This document shows positions 1-9,305 of a stretch of 55,637 bases of DNA, piece by piece. The position numbers and the translations under genes were made by a program. The notes below the pieces were generated by a model, which saw nothing but the letters and a program-made list of their open reading frames with translations, was not told the DNA's origin and made no database searches. The number at the start of each line of letters is the position of its first letter. Position 1 is the stretch's first letter. Where the stretch lies: positions 1-55,637 of the forward strand of contig NZ_ABCS01000067.1 in NCBI RefSeq assembly GCF_000170895.1. Reading direction: 5' to 3'. The DNA is from Plesiocystis pacifica SIR-1 (GTDB lineage Bacteria > Myxococcota_A > Polyangia > Nannocystales > Nannocystaceae).

Positions 1-159
1 CCACTCCTTGGTCTCACCGTAGCGCTCCTCGAGCTTGCCGATCAGCCGGTCGCGCCGGCCCTCGCAGCGCTCGACGTCGTCGTCTGTCAGCTTGCCCCAC
101 TGGGTGCGGACCTTGCCCTTGAATTGATGCCACTGTCCTTCGATTTGCGTCCAGTTCAT
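1..159 (-). CDS. CsbD family stress protein, N-terminal part (runs off the window)
   Basis: The first 53 codons of a leftward gene lie in the window and the C-terminus is beyond base 1. Translation starts at the ATG read down from 159. The peptide opens MNWTQIEGQW and continues FKGKVRTQWGKLTDDD, the conserved signature of the CsbD/YjbJ family of small soluble proteins (usually 60-70 residues, so only a short tail is missing). Members are induced by general stress and have no established enzymatic role. It diverges from the DUF1328 gene at 527, another small stress-associated family, so the two may share control. The family call is strong; the function is unknown. Confidence 0.88.
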   Translation of the reverse strand, partial: MNWTQIEGQWHQFKGKVRTQWGKLTDDDVERCEGRRDRLIGKLEERYGETKEW

Positions 160-448
160 TGTGTTGTGATTTCCTCTCGTTGGTTGTTCGTGTGAATCGT
201 TAGTGGATGTTCGAGGCCTGCGCTGGTCGGGCGCCTCGACCTCTCGCCGGGTAGACAAAGCAAGGCTCGTGCCAAGCCCGGCGCGGGCTCTCTGAGCGGG
301 CGCAGGCCAGAGCCCCGAGGCCGGATCGGCGGCGCGATCGGGTGGTTCTGACACAGCGCCCGCGTGCCCCGTGTCGGACCGGCACAGCTGGCATCGGTTG
401 CCGACGGGGGCTCGCCCTCGCCGGGCCACTCGGGCCGCGAGGGCGGCT

Positions 449-464
449 TGGCACGCGTATTGCT
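449..464 (+). promoter_or_regulatory. Sigma-54 (-24/-12) promoter upstream of the DUF1328 gene
   Basis: TGGCACG at 449-455, four bases, then TTGCT at 460-464 is an exact match to the sigma-54 consensus TGGCACG-N4-TTGCW. The invariant GG is at 450-451 and GC at 462-463. Transcription would start near 475, about 50 bases before the ATG at 527, leaving a normal leader. Sigma-54 promoters need an enhancer-binding AAA activator; none is encoded here and no clear upstream activator site was seen. The rest of the 160-526 gap holds no convincing gene; the many overlapping ORFs there lack family resemblance. Confidence 0.72.
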
Positions 465-526
465 CCACAGTCCAGCGACGCGCTCACCTCCACCACCCCG
501 AGCGACTCACCACGAAAGGACCAGAC

Positions 527-700
527 ATGCTCAGAGCCTCCATCGCCTTGTTCACCATCGCCCTCGTCGCCGCCGTATTCGGCTTCGGTGGCATCGCCGC
601 CAGCGCGGCCGGCATCGCCAAGCTCTGCTTTTGGGTGTTCCTCGGCCTCGCGCTCGTGTCCTTCGTCTTCAACCTCGGCCAGGAAGCGACCGCCTCCTGA
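527..700 (+). CDS. DUF1328 family small membrane protein
   Basis: A 57-residue protein made almost entirely of two hydrophobic segments (about residues 4-26 and 30-50) joined by a short Ala/Gly/Lys turn. It matches the DUF1328 (YtjA-like) family, whose members begin MLRxAxxFFxIAxVAAxFGFGGIA. GAAAGGA at 514-520 sits 6 bases before the ATG at 527 and fixes this start over the longer in-frame ORF beginning at 371. It is an inner-membrane protein of unknown function, often found with CsbD-type stress genes, as here. A sigma-54 promoter match lies just upstream. It may be transcribed with the lipoprotein gene at 795. Confidence 0.85.
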   Translation: MLRASIALFTIALVAAVFGFGGIAASAAGIAKLCFWVFLGLALVSFVFNLGQEATAS

Positions 701-794
701 CCGCCACCACGACGACGACACCGAGACGACGACGACGTCGACCCGCACGAACACGACACACGACACGACACACAAAGAAAGACACCACGACACG

Positions 795-1301
795 ATGACC
801 CACCCCGCCCAGACCAAGACCCCCAACGCCACCGCCCTCCGACTCGCCGCCGCGCTCATCGCCCTGTCCGCGGTGTTCGCCTGCCAGCCGAGCGCGGGCG
901 AAGACCACGAGCCCACGAGCCTCGCCCACGCCACGCAGCGCGCCGCCGCGGAGCTCGATCGAGCTCAATACGAGGCCGCCCGCGAGGCCAGGGAGACCAA
1001 GCGCGAGCTCGGCGAGGAGCTCCGCGACACCAGCCAGCGCATCGACGACAGCCTCGAGCGGGCCGAGCAGAACCTGAGCACCATCGACGAGCGCCTAGAC
1101 GCCGCCCGAGCCAAGGCCCGGTCCGAGGGCCGCGAGCTCGGCCGCGAGCTCGAGTCCGAGGTCAGCGAGGCCAAGGCCGAGCTCGAGGTCAAGGCGGACG
1201 CCCTCGAGGAGGCCAGCGCCGAGCGCTCCCGAGAAGCCCTCGCCGAGCTCGACGCGGCGCTCACCGAGCTCGATCGAGCCCTCGACGCCGTCGCCAGCTG
1301 A
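795..1301 (+). CDS. Coiled-coil lipoprotein
   Basis: A 168-residue protein. After an N-terminal basic stretch a hydrophobic segment ends in LSAVFAC, a lipobox with Cys at about residue 30, so the protein should be lipid-anchored. The mature part is almost continuous heptad-like helix rich in Glu, Arg, Ala and Leu (residues 45-165), a long coiled coil reminiscent of Lpp-like or YtxH-type envelope proteins. No catalytic motif is seen. The 94-base gap after the DUF1328 stop suggests a common operon. The TGA stop at 1299-1301 runs directly into a hairpin repeat module. The exact start is not set by a clear ribosome binding site. Confidence 0.7.
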   Translation: MTHPAQTKTPNATALRLAAALIALSAVFACQPSAGEDHEPTSLAHATQRAAAELDRAQYEAAREARETKRELGEELRDTSQRIDDSLERAEQNLSTIDERLDAARAKARSEGRELGRELESEVSEAKAELEVKADALEEASAERSREALAELDAALTELDRALDAVAS

Positions 1302-1304
1302 GTT

Positions 1305-1441
1305 CTGTTTTGCCCCCACAGCCGCTTTGGGACCGGGGACGCTTCGTCGCTCCGCTCCTCCTCTTTGGCTTGGTGGGCAATGAAGTTCGTACCTTGGAGA
1401 AGGCTCGTGGTCGCCCCCGCTCGCGGGGGCGTGGGTTCGTT
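1305..1441 (+). repeat. Interspersed repeat module D, copy 1
   Basis: A roughly 137-base module that begins CTGTTTTGCCCCCACAG, continues through CTTCGTCGCTCCGCTCCTC and ends with a strong hairpin CGCCCCCG/CGGGGGCG at 1412-1431. Near-identical copies lie at 1725-1850 and 11510-11640, a partial copy at 1853-1921, and one in the opposite orientation at 12855-12981. This copy starts three bases after the stop codon of the coiled-coil lipoprotein. It encodes no plausible protein and carries no transposase. Confidence 0.85.
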
Positions 1442-1450
1442 GACAGCCTC

Positions 1451-1725
1451 TGAGTCGTGGACGTGGGGCGGGGAGGGCGTGGCGTCGTCCACGACGACTA
1501 AAATGGACAGGGACTGTGAAATCTTCACAGTCCCTGAGTCGTGGACGTGGGGCAGGGAGGGCGTGGCGTCGTCCACGACGGCTAAAATAGTCAGAGGGTT
1601 GGCCAGAACTCGTTTTGGCCGACCCTCTGAGTCGTGGACGTGGGGCAGGGAGGGCGTGGCGTCGTCCACGACGGCTAAAGCAGACAGAGGGTTGGCCAAA
1701 CTCGTTTTGGCCGACCTCTGTCTGC
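1451..1725 (+). repeat. Tandem array of hairpin modules A, B and C
   Basis: Three copies of module A lie at 1451-1503, 1535-1587 and 1628-1680. Each has the inverted repeat GTCGTGGACG...CGTCCACGAC (arms 1454-1463/1486-1495, 1538-1547/1570-1579, 1631-1640/1663-1672) around a G-run-rich loop TGGGGCAGGGAGGG, and ends GGCTAAA or similar. Between them sit other hairpins. Module B is a perfect 13-bp stem CAGGGACTGTGAA (1508-1520) with TTCACAGTCCCTG (1524-1536) and a 3-base loop. Module C is a 15-bp stem at 1591-1605/1616-1630 with one G-T position, and a variant of C lies at 1680-1725. Modules join at CTGAG. The same parts recur at 11.4 and 21.8 kb. Confidence 0.88.
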
Positions 1726-1921
1726 TGTTTTGCCCCCACAGCCACCTGGGACCGGGGACGCTTCGTCGCTCCGCTCCTCCGCTTTGGCTGGTGGGCAATG
1801 GAGTTCGTGCCTTCGAGAAGGCCCGTGGTCGCCCCCGCCAGCGGGGGCGCGGTCTGCCCCCACAGGCATCCGAAGACCGGGGGCGCTCCGTCGCTACCGC
1901 TCCTCCGCTTTGGCTGGGCAG
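1725..1921 (+). repeat. Repeat module D, copies 2 and 3 (partial)
   Basis: A second D module spans 1725-1850 with its terminal hairpin CGCCCCCGC/GCGGGGGCG at 1830-1849. It is followed at once by a shorter third copy at 1853-1921 that has the CCCCACAG start and the CGCTCC...CTCCTCCGCTTTGGCTGG segment but lacks the terminal hairpin. The third copy ends seven bases short of the stop codon of the leftward gene at 1928-1930. The whole 1302-1927 gap is therefore repeat sequence between two convergent genes. Confidence 0.82.
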
Positions 1922-1927
1922 AGGCGA

Positions 1928-3364
1928 CTAATCCGGATCGATGATCATCGCCGCCACGGCCGAGTCCCAGTTGCCGCGGTTGTTCGAGTAGCCCCCGCGC
2001 ATCCACACCAACGCCGTGCGCTCGTCCTCCCACTTGGGGATGATCGGGCGCAGGTTGTCGACGTCCGAGTCCGCGGTCACGGGCTCCCAGCTCCACATCC
2101 ACGGGTCGCCCGCCTTGGTCGCCCGGAACAGCTCGTGGTGGGTCTCGCCGTCGGCCTCGGAGACCAGGGGCTCGCCCGTGCTCGGGTCGACGTCCGTCGA
2201 GATGTAGACGGTGTCCGGATCCTCCGGGTGCAGGGCGATCAGGCCCGAGTAGTCGTCCTCGCCCGAGTACAGGCGCGTGCCCGCGTAGGCGATCTCCTGG
2301 GTCCGCCACTGAGCCTGGTCGAAGCGCCCGTAGTGGTAGCGCAGGTCGAAGCCGCCGTCGTAGCGCGGCACGCCGGCGCCGTCGCGCTGGACCGAAAAGG
2401 CGATGTAAGGCTGCTCCTCGTCGTCGAGCTCGATGTCGACGGTCCAGGCCACGTGGTCCTCGTCGCCCTCGAACGCCAGGGTCAAGTCCCACACCGCCAG
2501 CCCCGCCTCGAGGCCCTCGCCCAGGGCGCCCAGGGCCTGCCCGAAGGAGTCGTGGATCATCCCGTCCTCGATGTAGCCGTGGTAGATGCTCGTGTCGTAG
2601 TTGCGCGGGTGGTCCTCGGTCGCGATGAAGTGCAGCCGGCCGCTCCCGTCGTAGGCGTACTTGAGGTAGGGGCTGTAGCCGTCGAAGCCCTCGAGCCAGC
2701 GCCCGCCGTAGGTCCAGCTCAGGCCGTCGTCGTCCGAGAACATGTAGTTGGGGTCGTGGTCGTAGCCCCGGAAGAAGTTGTAGATGCGCTGATCCGGCCA
2801 GCGAAACAGGTTGGAATAGGTGACGTTGTCCCCGCGAAAGTCCTTGTCCATGCCCGGCGTGTCGAACTCGATCGCCTCGGACCAGTCCAGCGGATCGCCC
2901 GCGGAGCTGCGCCGGATGTAGACCATGCGCTCGGTCGCGTGCTTGGAGTAGACCGCGAGCAAGCCCCCGTCGAGGGTCGGCAGGAAGGCCGGGTTGTTGT
3001 GGTCGTCCTGCTCGAACTGCTCGTGCAAGATGATGGACTCGACCGCGTCGAGCTCGATGTCGTAGGTCGCGACCTCGACGTTGCCCCAGCCGTCCATGCC
3101 CATGGTCGAGTTGAAGCCGCCGAGGGAGCGGACGGAGCCGACGACCAAGACGCCGTCGTGGACCACGACGCGCTCGTCCATGAACCACGACCAGGCCCCG
3201 TTGTCGTTGAGCTGGATGATGGGCGCGAGGGACCAGCCGGGGGCCGTCCCGGCCGACTCTTCGCCGAGCTCGTCCCCGTTGTCATCCCCGGCGTCCTCGC
3301 ACGCGACGAGGGCGGTCAACGCGAGGACCAGCAGGCCCCGGGCGCTCGAGCTCGAGGAGGTCAT
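1928..3364 (-). CDS. BNR-4 repeat lipoprotein, putative polysaccharide lyase-type beta-propeller
   Basis: A 478-residue protein. The signal peptide ends LTALVACED (Cys about residue 22), a lipobox, followed by a short acidic linker. The rest matches the BNR-4 repeat family: NGAWSWFMDERVVV at the start, a central DDHNNPAFLP motif, and blocks such as DGLSWTYGG and YSPYLKYAYDGSGRLHF typical of propeller blades. This family includes ulvan and related polysaccharide lyases of the PL24/PL25 type, so a secreted carbohydrate-active role is plausible but the substrate cannot be read. It is monocistronic and convergent with the repeat cluster. Start ATG at 3364; no competing start is better. Confidence 0.78.
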   Translation of the reverse strand: MTSSSSSARGLLVLALTALVACEDAGDDNGDELGEESAGTAPGWSLAPIIQLNDNGAWSWFMDERVVVHDGVLVVGSVRSLGGFNSTMGMDGWGNVEVATYDIELDAVESIILHEQFEQDDHNNPAFLPTLDGGLLAVYSKHATERMVYIRRSSAGDPLDWSEAIEFDTPGMDKDFRGDNVTYSNLFRWPDQRIYNFFRGYDHDPNYMFSDDDGLSWTYGGRWLEGFDGYSPYLKYAYDGSGRLHFIATEDHPRNYDTSIYHGYIEDGMIHDSFGQALGALGEGLEAGLAVWDLTLAFEGDEDHVAWTVDIELDDEEQPYIAFSVQRDGAGVPRYDGGFDLRYHYGRFDQAQWRTQEIAYAGTRLYSGEDDYSGLIALHPEDPDTVYISTDVDPSTGEPLVSEADGETHHELFRATKAGDPWMWSWEPVTADSDVDNLRPIIPKWEDERTALVWMRGGYSNNRGNWDSAVAAMIIDPD

Positions 3365-3424
3365 GGGCGGAGCCTAGCCGATTCTCAGACCCTGCCTGCT
3401 GACCCGGAGGGTCAGCCACGGGGC

Positions 3425-3754
3425 TCAGGCCGCCTGCAACAGGTAGTCGCGCACGCGGGTCCGAGTCCCGAGATCCATGTCGAGGATCTCGAGACCCCAG
3501 ACCGCCTCCGAGTCCACCCCAGCCCAGGCGCTGCGACGACGGAGCACGGCGTCGACCTCGGTCCAGGCGGCGTCGCGGCGGCCGAGCTGGAAGCGGACGC
3601 GGACGGGGCCCAGGGGCAGCGCGCGCGCGGGGGTGACGACGGCGAGGCCGTCGGCGGACAGATCGAGCACCTGACACGGGACCACGCGGTCTCCGAAGTC
3701 GATGGTGCCAATGGAGCGGAGCTCGACTCGGTTGCGATGGCGTCGGTCGGACAT
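3425..3754 (-). CDS. PilZ domain protein
   Basis: A 109-residue single-domain protein. It opens with a basic RRHRNRVELR stretch (the RxxxR arm that clamps cyclic di-GMP) and has DLSADG about 25 residues later (the D/NxSxxG motif), followed by beta strands of the PilZ barrel. Both binding elements look intact, so it is a likely cyclic di-GMP effector in the cytoplasm, for example for motility or exopolysaccharide. The longer ORF continuing upstream is rejected because the conserved domain begins at the ATG at 3754. It is divergent from the dipeptidase gene; the 214-base AT-richer gap between them (3755-3968) should hold both promoters. A 7-bp inverted repeat ACCTACA/TGTAGGT lies there (3776-3782, 3809-3815). 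Confidence 0.85.
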   Translation of the reverse strand: MSDRRHRNRVELRSIGTIDFGDRVVPCQVLDLSADGLAVVTPARALPLGPVRVRFQLGRRDAAWTEVDAVLRRRSAWAGVDSEAVWGLEILDMDLGTRTRVRDYLLQAA

Positions 3755-3968
3755 GTCTGATACTAGGCCACACTTACCTACATGTATGCAAGCATGAAAT
3801 TTGACTTTTGTAGGTTTACGCCGAGTCAGCGTTCGTACTGTGTTTGAGACTAGTTTCGGGGTTTGACGCAGCTGAGTTGGACGCTGGAGCGAAGTCCGCG
3901 GACCACGCGACAGCAGCCATGACAGCTCCGGCGTCCCGAGCGCTCGATGGGGATGCGAGAGTCCAGCC

Positions 3969-5279
<1,311 letters not shown>

Positions 5280-5432
5280 CTGACCGCGCCCCCACCCACG
5301 GAAGGGGGCCGTCGTGGCTTTGAAGGCGTACGCCACGCGAAGCGCTCGAGCCGAGGCGAGCGGGAGTCCGCGGGAGCCACGGCGGCGCTGCCGAGCTGCG
5401 CGAGCCGCCCGCGGATCTCGTGATATAGCCAG

Positions 5433-6761
5433 GTGGTGGATGCGATTCGTGAGGCCAAGGATGCACCCCGGCTGGGCGGTCGCCTCCCGGTCCTCGGGCA
5501 CTTCGTGTCGATGTCGAGGAACTCCCTGTCGATGTTCGAGCGGGCGCACAGCCAGCTCGGGCCGGTGTTCTGGTGCGACTTCGGCTTTGGCCACGACACG
5601 CTGATCGTGCTCGGCGAGGCCGGCATGGAGGTGTTCCGCAGCAAGGCGACCAACTCCTCCCACCTCGCCCAGCTCGAGACCTTCCTGGGCAAGTCGATGC
5701 TCGTGGTCGACGGGCCGGACCACAAGCGCATGCGCGGCGCGAGCGGGCACGCGTTCACGCCCGCAGGCCTGCGCCGGGCCAAGGTCGGCGACATCATCGG
5801 CGAGACCGTCGCCCGCCGCCTCGGCGAGTGGCAGGGCCGCGAGCGCGTGCCCGTGGTCGTCGACACCCGCACCATCGCCCTCGAGGTCATCTTCCGGGTC
5901 ATGGGCGTGGAGGTCGACGACCTCCAGGCTTGGTCGAAGTGGTACGGCGAGTACACCCTCGGCGCGCTCAACCTGCCCCTCGAGTTCCCCGGCACGCCGC
6001 TGTGGCGGGCCAAGCGAGCGCGCCGCTGGCTCGACGAGCGCATCCGCAAGATGATCACCACGGCGCGGTCCAAGGACGACCACGACAGCCTCGTCGGCGC
6101 CATGGTCCACGGCCGCGACGACCAGGGCGCGGGCATGTCCGAGGCCGAGCTCATCGACAACCTGCTGATCCTCGGCTTCGCCGGCCACGAGACCACGGCC
6201 TCGACCATGGCCTGGTCGATGATTCACCTCGCCCACCACCCCGAGTACTGGGACCAGCTGCGCGAGCAAGCCACGGCCCTCGACGGGGTCCCGCGGGACT
6301 TCAAGGTCCTCGCCGAGCGCGTGCCCATCGCGGTCGGCATCTTCCGCGAGAGCCTGCGCCTTTACCCCCCCGTCGCCCAGGACACGCGCCTGGTCCACGC
6401 CCCCTTCGAGATCGCCGGCTACCGCGTCAGCCCGGGCTCGACCGTGGGCACGAGCTTGATGCTGCTCTCGCGCAGCCCCGACCTCTACGAACAACCCGAG
6501 CGCTGGCTGCCCGAGCGCTGGGTCGACCGAGAGCGCAAGCCGACCCCCGTGGAGAACTGCCAGTTCGGCGGCGGGGCGCACTTTTGCCTCGGCTACCACA
6601 TGGCCCTGCTCGAGGGGACCATGTTCCTGGTCCAGGCCGCGCGCACCCTGGCGGCGTGGGGCGTGCGTCCGGCCCCGGCCGGGGCCATGCCCAAGCCGCG
6701 CTTCCTGCCCCTGGTCCAGCCGCCGCGCAAGGCCGAGCTGCGCCTGGAAAAGGCGCGCTGA
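5433..6761 (+). CDS. Cytochrome P450
   Basis: A 442-residue soluble bacterial P450. The I-helix oxygen-activation motif GFAGHETTAS is at 248-257, the ExxR pair is E306/R309 (ESLR), and the haem loop FGGGAHFCLG carries the axial Cys385. All three are canonical, so the enzyme should be active. The substrate is unknown. The resemblance is to the CYP110/CYP102-like bacterial class that hydroxylates fatty acids or terpenoids. No ferredoxin or reductase gene is adjacent. The start is a GTG at 5433 with no strong ribosome binding site; the protein then begins about 20 residues before the conserved PVLGH segment, as expected. Confidence 0.93.
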   Translation: MVDAIREAKDAPRLGGRLPVLGHFVSMSRNSLSMFERAHSQLGPVFWCDFGFGHDTLIVLGEAGMEVFRSKATNSSHLAQLETFLGKSMLVVDGPDHKRMRGASGHAFTPAGLRRAKVGDIIGETVARRLGEWQGRERVPVVVDTRTIALEVIFRVMGVEVDDLQAWSKWYGEYTLGALNLPLEFPGTPLWRAKRARRWLDERIRKMITTARSKDDHDSLVGAMVHGRDDQGAGMSEAELIDNLLILGFAGHETTASTMAWSMIHLAHHPEYWDQLREQATALDGVPRDFKVLAERVPIAVGIFRESLRLYPPVAQDTRLVHAPFEIAGYRVSPGSTVGTSLMLLSRSPDLYEQPERWLPERWVDRERKPTPVENCQFGGGAHFCLGYHMALLEGTMFLVQAARTLAAWGVRPAPAGAMPKPRFLPLVQPPRKAELRLEKAR

Positions 6762-6878
6762 CGAAGCGGCCAGTCCCTGCTCATCCCCCTGCGCGTCGGC
6801 GAGGACGTCCGCGTCCTCGTCCTCGGCTTTGACGACCGCTGGAGCGGGAGCGCGTCGAGTCCCCTCCGGTAGTGCTCC

Positions 6879-7095
6879 GTGACGAGCGTCGACATGGACT
6901 ACGCCTGCGAGGCCTTCGAGCCCGAGATCGCCCGGGTCTACTGGGCCCGACCACTACGGCTCGGACGTGTTCCTCTACGCCGACCACGACTACCTGTACA
7001 TGGAGCACCTCGGGTCGCAGATCGGCAGCGACAAGGGCTGGCGCGCGGCCGAGGTCGCGGCGCTCCAGCGCGAGTTTGGCATCGCGCCTGGATGA
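6879..7095 (+). pseudogene. Small hypothetical protein gene broken by a +1 frameshift
   Basis: From a GTG at 6879 the reading frame gives a GC3-rich segment ending VYW at 6944. One extra base in the GGGCCC at 6943-6948 then moves coding into the next frame, which continues PDHYGSDVFLYADHDYLYM and ends at the TGA at 7093-7095. Removing one base restores a 71-residue protein rich in Asp and Tyr; I recognise no family. A further coding-looking stretch (LLIPLRVGEDVRVLVLGFDD) lies at 6774-6869 and ends in TAG, so more may be missing. The stretch 6762-7162 holds nothing else. It is either a decayed gene or an assembly error like those in other genes of this window. Confidence 0.4.
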
Positions 7096-7162
7096 GACGG
7101 GACGAGGCCGGATTGAGGCAGGACGAGGAGTCGATCGCCGGCCCCGCGCGTAGACTGATCCC

Positions 7163-7807
7163 GTGGCGCTTTTGCTGAGCACCTTCCCCTCTTGGCTCCC
7201 CGCCGCCCTCGGACTCCTCGACGTCGTCGACCCCGAGGTCATGCGCCCCCCGGATCCCATCGTCGCCTGCCACGAGCGCCTCGAGAACTCCGGGGTCGAG
7301 TTCCGCAAGTCACGCATCCCGCTGCACCCCAACAAGAGCGGGGACTTCACCTGCGGCGCGCCCCAGGTGGTCCGCTACGAGCGCGGACCGGGTGACATCT
7401 CCTACGGCGGGAGCCCGCAGATGGCCTGCCCCCTGGCCCTGGCGATGGCCGAGTGGGAGCTCATCCTACAGGAAGAGGCGCAGGCCCACCTCGGCAGCCG
7501 CGTCAAACGCATCAAGCACGTCGGCACCTACAACTGCCGGATGATGGCCGCCTACGAGGGCTGGATCAGCGAGCACAGCTACGCCAACGGCATCGACATC
7601 AAGTCCTTCACCCTCGCCGACGGGCGCGTGGTGCCCATCAAGGACACCTACTTCGAGGACACGCCCGAGGGGCAGTTTCTCCGGGCCATGTCCAAGCGGG
7701 CCTACGAGGAGGTGTTCAACGTGGTCGTGACCCCCGCGACGCCCGACGGCCTGCACGAGATGCACCTGCACTTCGACATGGCCCACTACACCTTCGACGG
7801 CAGCTGA
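7163..7807 (+). CDS. Extensin-like C-terminal domain protein
   Basis: A 214-residue protein matching the bacterial extensin-like family. Conserved blocks are CPLALAMAEWE, HVGTYNCRMM, SEHSYANGIDIKSF and the final MHLHFDMAHY, giving the His/Asp arrangement of the family's D-Ala-D-Ala peptidase-like (VanY/M15-related) fold. The biochemical role is unproven; an envelope function is likely. The N-terminus (LLSTFPSWLPAALGLL) is only weakly signal-like. The GTG start at 7163 is the first in frame and no better one is seen. It ends 17 bases before the ABC permease start and so may be co-transcribed with the transporter. Confidence 0.8.
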   Translation: MALLLSTFPSWLPAALGLLDVVDPEVMRPPDPIVACHERLENSGVEFRKSRIPLHPNKSGDFTCGAPQVVRYERGPGDISYGGSPQMACPLALAMAEWELILQEEAQAHLGSRVKRIKHVGTYNCRMMAAYEGWISEHSYANGIDIKSFTLADGRVVPIKDTYFEDTPEGQFLRAMSKRAYEEVFNVVVTPATPDGLHEMHLHFDMAHYTFDGS

Positions 7808-7824
7808 CGTGCTATGCCGCAGCG

Positions 7825-9305
7825 GTGAGCTCGGGAGCATCCAGCCGCGCGGGGCGAGCCTTCGCCCTCGCGCTCCCGGCCCTGGTGTTCGTGGCCTTCG
7901 TGGTCGCGCCGCTGCTGGTCCTCGGTGAGCTCGCCGACCCCTTCGAGCTCGCCGACTACGAGCGCGCCGCCGTGGCCCGGGCGTGGTCTCGCGGCCTGCT
8001 CCTGGCTCTGGGCGTGGCGACCCTGAGCGCGGCCCTGGCCGTGCCCCTGGCCCGCGCCGCGTCGCCCCTGGCCCTGCTCGGCCTGCTGCTGGTCAGCCGC
8101 AGCCACCTCGCCATGGGCGTGCTCGCCCTCGGGCTCGCGCCTGGTCCCGGGGCGGCGACGTTGACCCTGGTCCTCGACAGCCTGCCGCTGGCGGCTCTGC
8201 TGGTGGGCCTGCGCCTGCGGACGCGACCGCGAGCCCGCATCGACGCCGCCGCCGATCTGGGCGCGAGCTGGCTCGAGCGCGCGTGGACCTTCGAGCTCCC
8301 CCACCTCGCGCCGGCCCTGCTCGCGGCGTGGTCGTGGGCTCTGCTCCAGGGCCTCGGGGACGTGGTCGCCTTCGAGCTCGCGGGCGGCGGACACAGCTAC
8401 ACGCCGGGCCTCTTGATCCGCGACGCGCTGCTGCGCGAGCAAGCGGGAGCCCGAGCGCTCGCGGGCGTGCTCGGCATCCTCGTCGTCGCCCTGCCCTGCG
8501 CGTGGATGGTCGCCGGCGAGCTCGAGGGCTTCGAGGCCCACGCGCGCCGCGGCGAGCTCGCGCCGCGCACGACGGCCCCCTGCGCGCGCGCTGGAGCTGG
8601 GACGCGGCCCTCGGGTGGGCGCTGTTCCTGGCCATGCTCGCCGCCCCCGCGGCCCTGCTGCTCGGGGAGCACCCCGCCGGGCTCACGGCCCGCGACCTCG
8701 AGCTCGGCCGCCTCGGCGCGCGCAGCCTGGGCCTCGCCGCGGGGGTCGGCGCCCTCGCCAGCGCCCTCGCCTTTGGCCTCGCCCTGGTGCCACGAAAAGC
8801 GCACCCGCGCCTCGTCGCGGCCGCCCTGCTCACGCCCTTCGCCCTGCCGCCAGCGATCTCCGGCCTGCTCACGCTGACCGCCGGCACGCGCCTGGGCCTC
8901 GGGCCGGGTCCGACCCTGACCGCCCTCGCCCTGCTCGGCCCGACCCTGCCCCTGGCCTACCTGTGCGCGCGCCCTCTGGTCGCCGGCCTGCCGCCGCAGC
9001 TCCTCGAGCTCGCCCGGGACCTCGGCGCCAGCGCCCGCGAGCGCCTGCTTCGGGTGTGGTTGCCCCTGGGCCTGCCCGCGATCCTGGTCGCGTTCGCGGC
9101 CGCGTTCGCGTGGATCCTCGGCCAGGCCGCGCTGCCCTCGTTCACCTCCGGGCCCGGCGGCGACACCCTCTCGGTCGCGCTGACCATCCTCGCCCGCGGC
9201 GGCGCCCTGCCCCTCGTGCGACGCTGGGCCGCGCTCTCGATCCTCGCCCCCCTCGGCCTCGCCCTCCTCGCCAAGCTAGCCATCACCGCCACGACCCGCC
9301 GATGA
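7825..9305 (+). CDS. ABC transporter permease, two fused permease domains, one frameshift in the linker
   Basis: The reading frame from the GTG at 7825 encodes a first set of transmembrane helices with the ABC-contact loop (DLGASWLERAWTFELPHLAP). At the C5 run 8576-8580 coding moves to the next frame, which carries the second set of helices and a second contact loop (DLGASARERLLRVWLPLG) and ends at the TGA 9303-9305. Restoring one C gives about 494 residues with two BPD_transp_1 domains, as in fused FbpB/ThiP-type permeases. The first frame runs on as nonsense to 8877. The second half's only ATG (8634) would cut a helix, so two separate genes are unlikely. The partners are the ATPase that overlaps its stop and the PotD-like protein. 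Confidence 0.75.

Noticed and set aside
1508..1536. Module B as an ordinary intrinsic terminator
   Set aside because: The stem is strong but no T tract follows on either strand, and the copies have identical flanks, so it is kept as part of a repeat family.
1451..1725. CRISPR-like array of regularly spaced repeats
   Set aside because: Spacing is irregular (84 and 93 bases), the intervening sequences are themselves repeated hairpins found elsewhere, and no cas gene is present.
1299..1927. Integron attC sites or cassette array
   Set aside because: No integrase, no attC core sites (GTTRRRY), and the modules carry no ORFs of cassette type.
8634..9305. Independent second permease gene starting at ATG 8634
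   Set aside because: The start would fall within a transmembrane helix, and coding clearly continues from the previous frame through the C-run.
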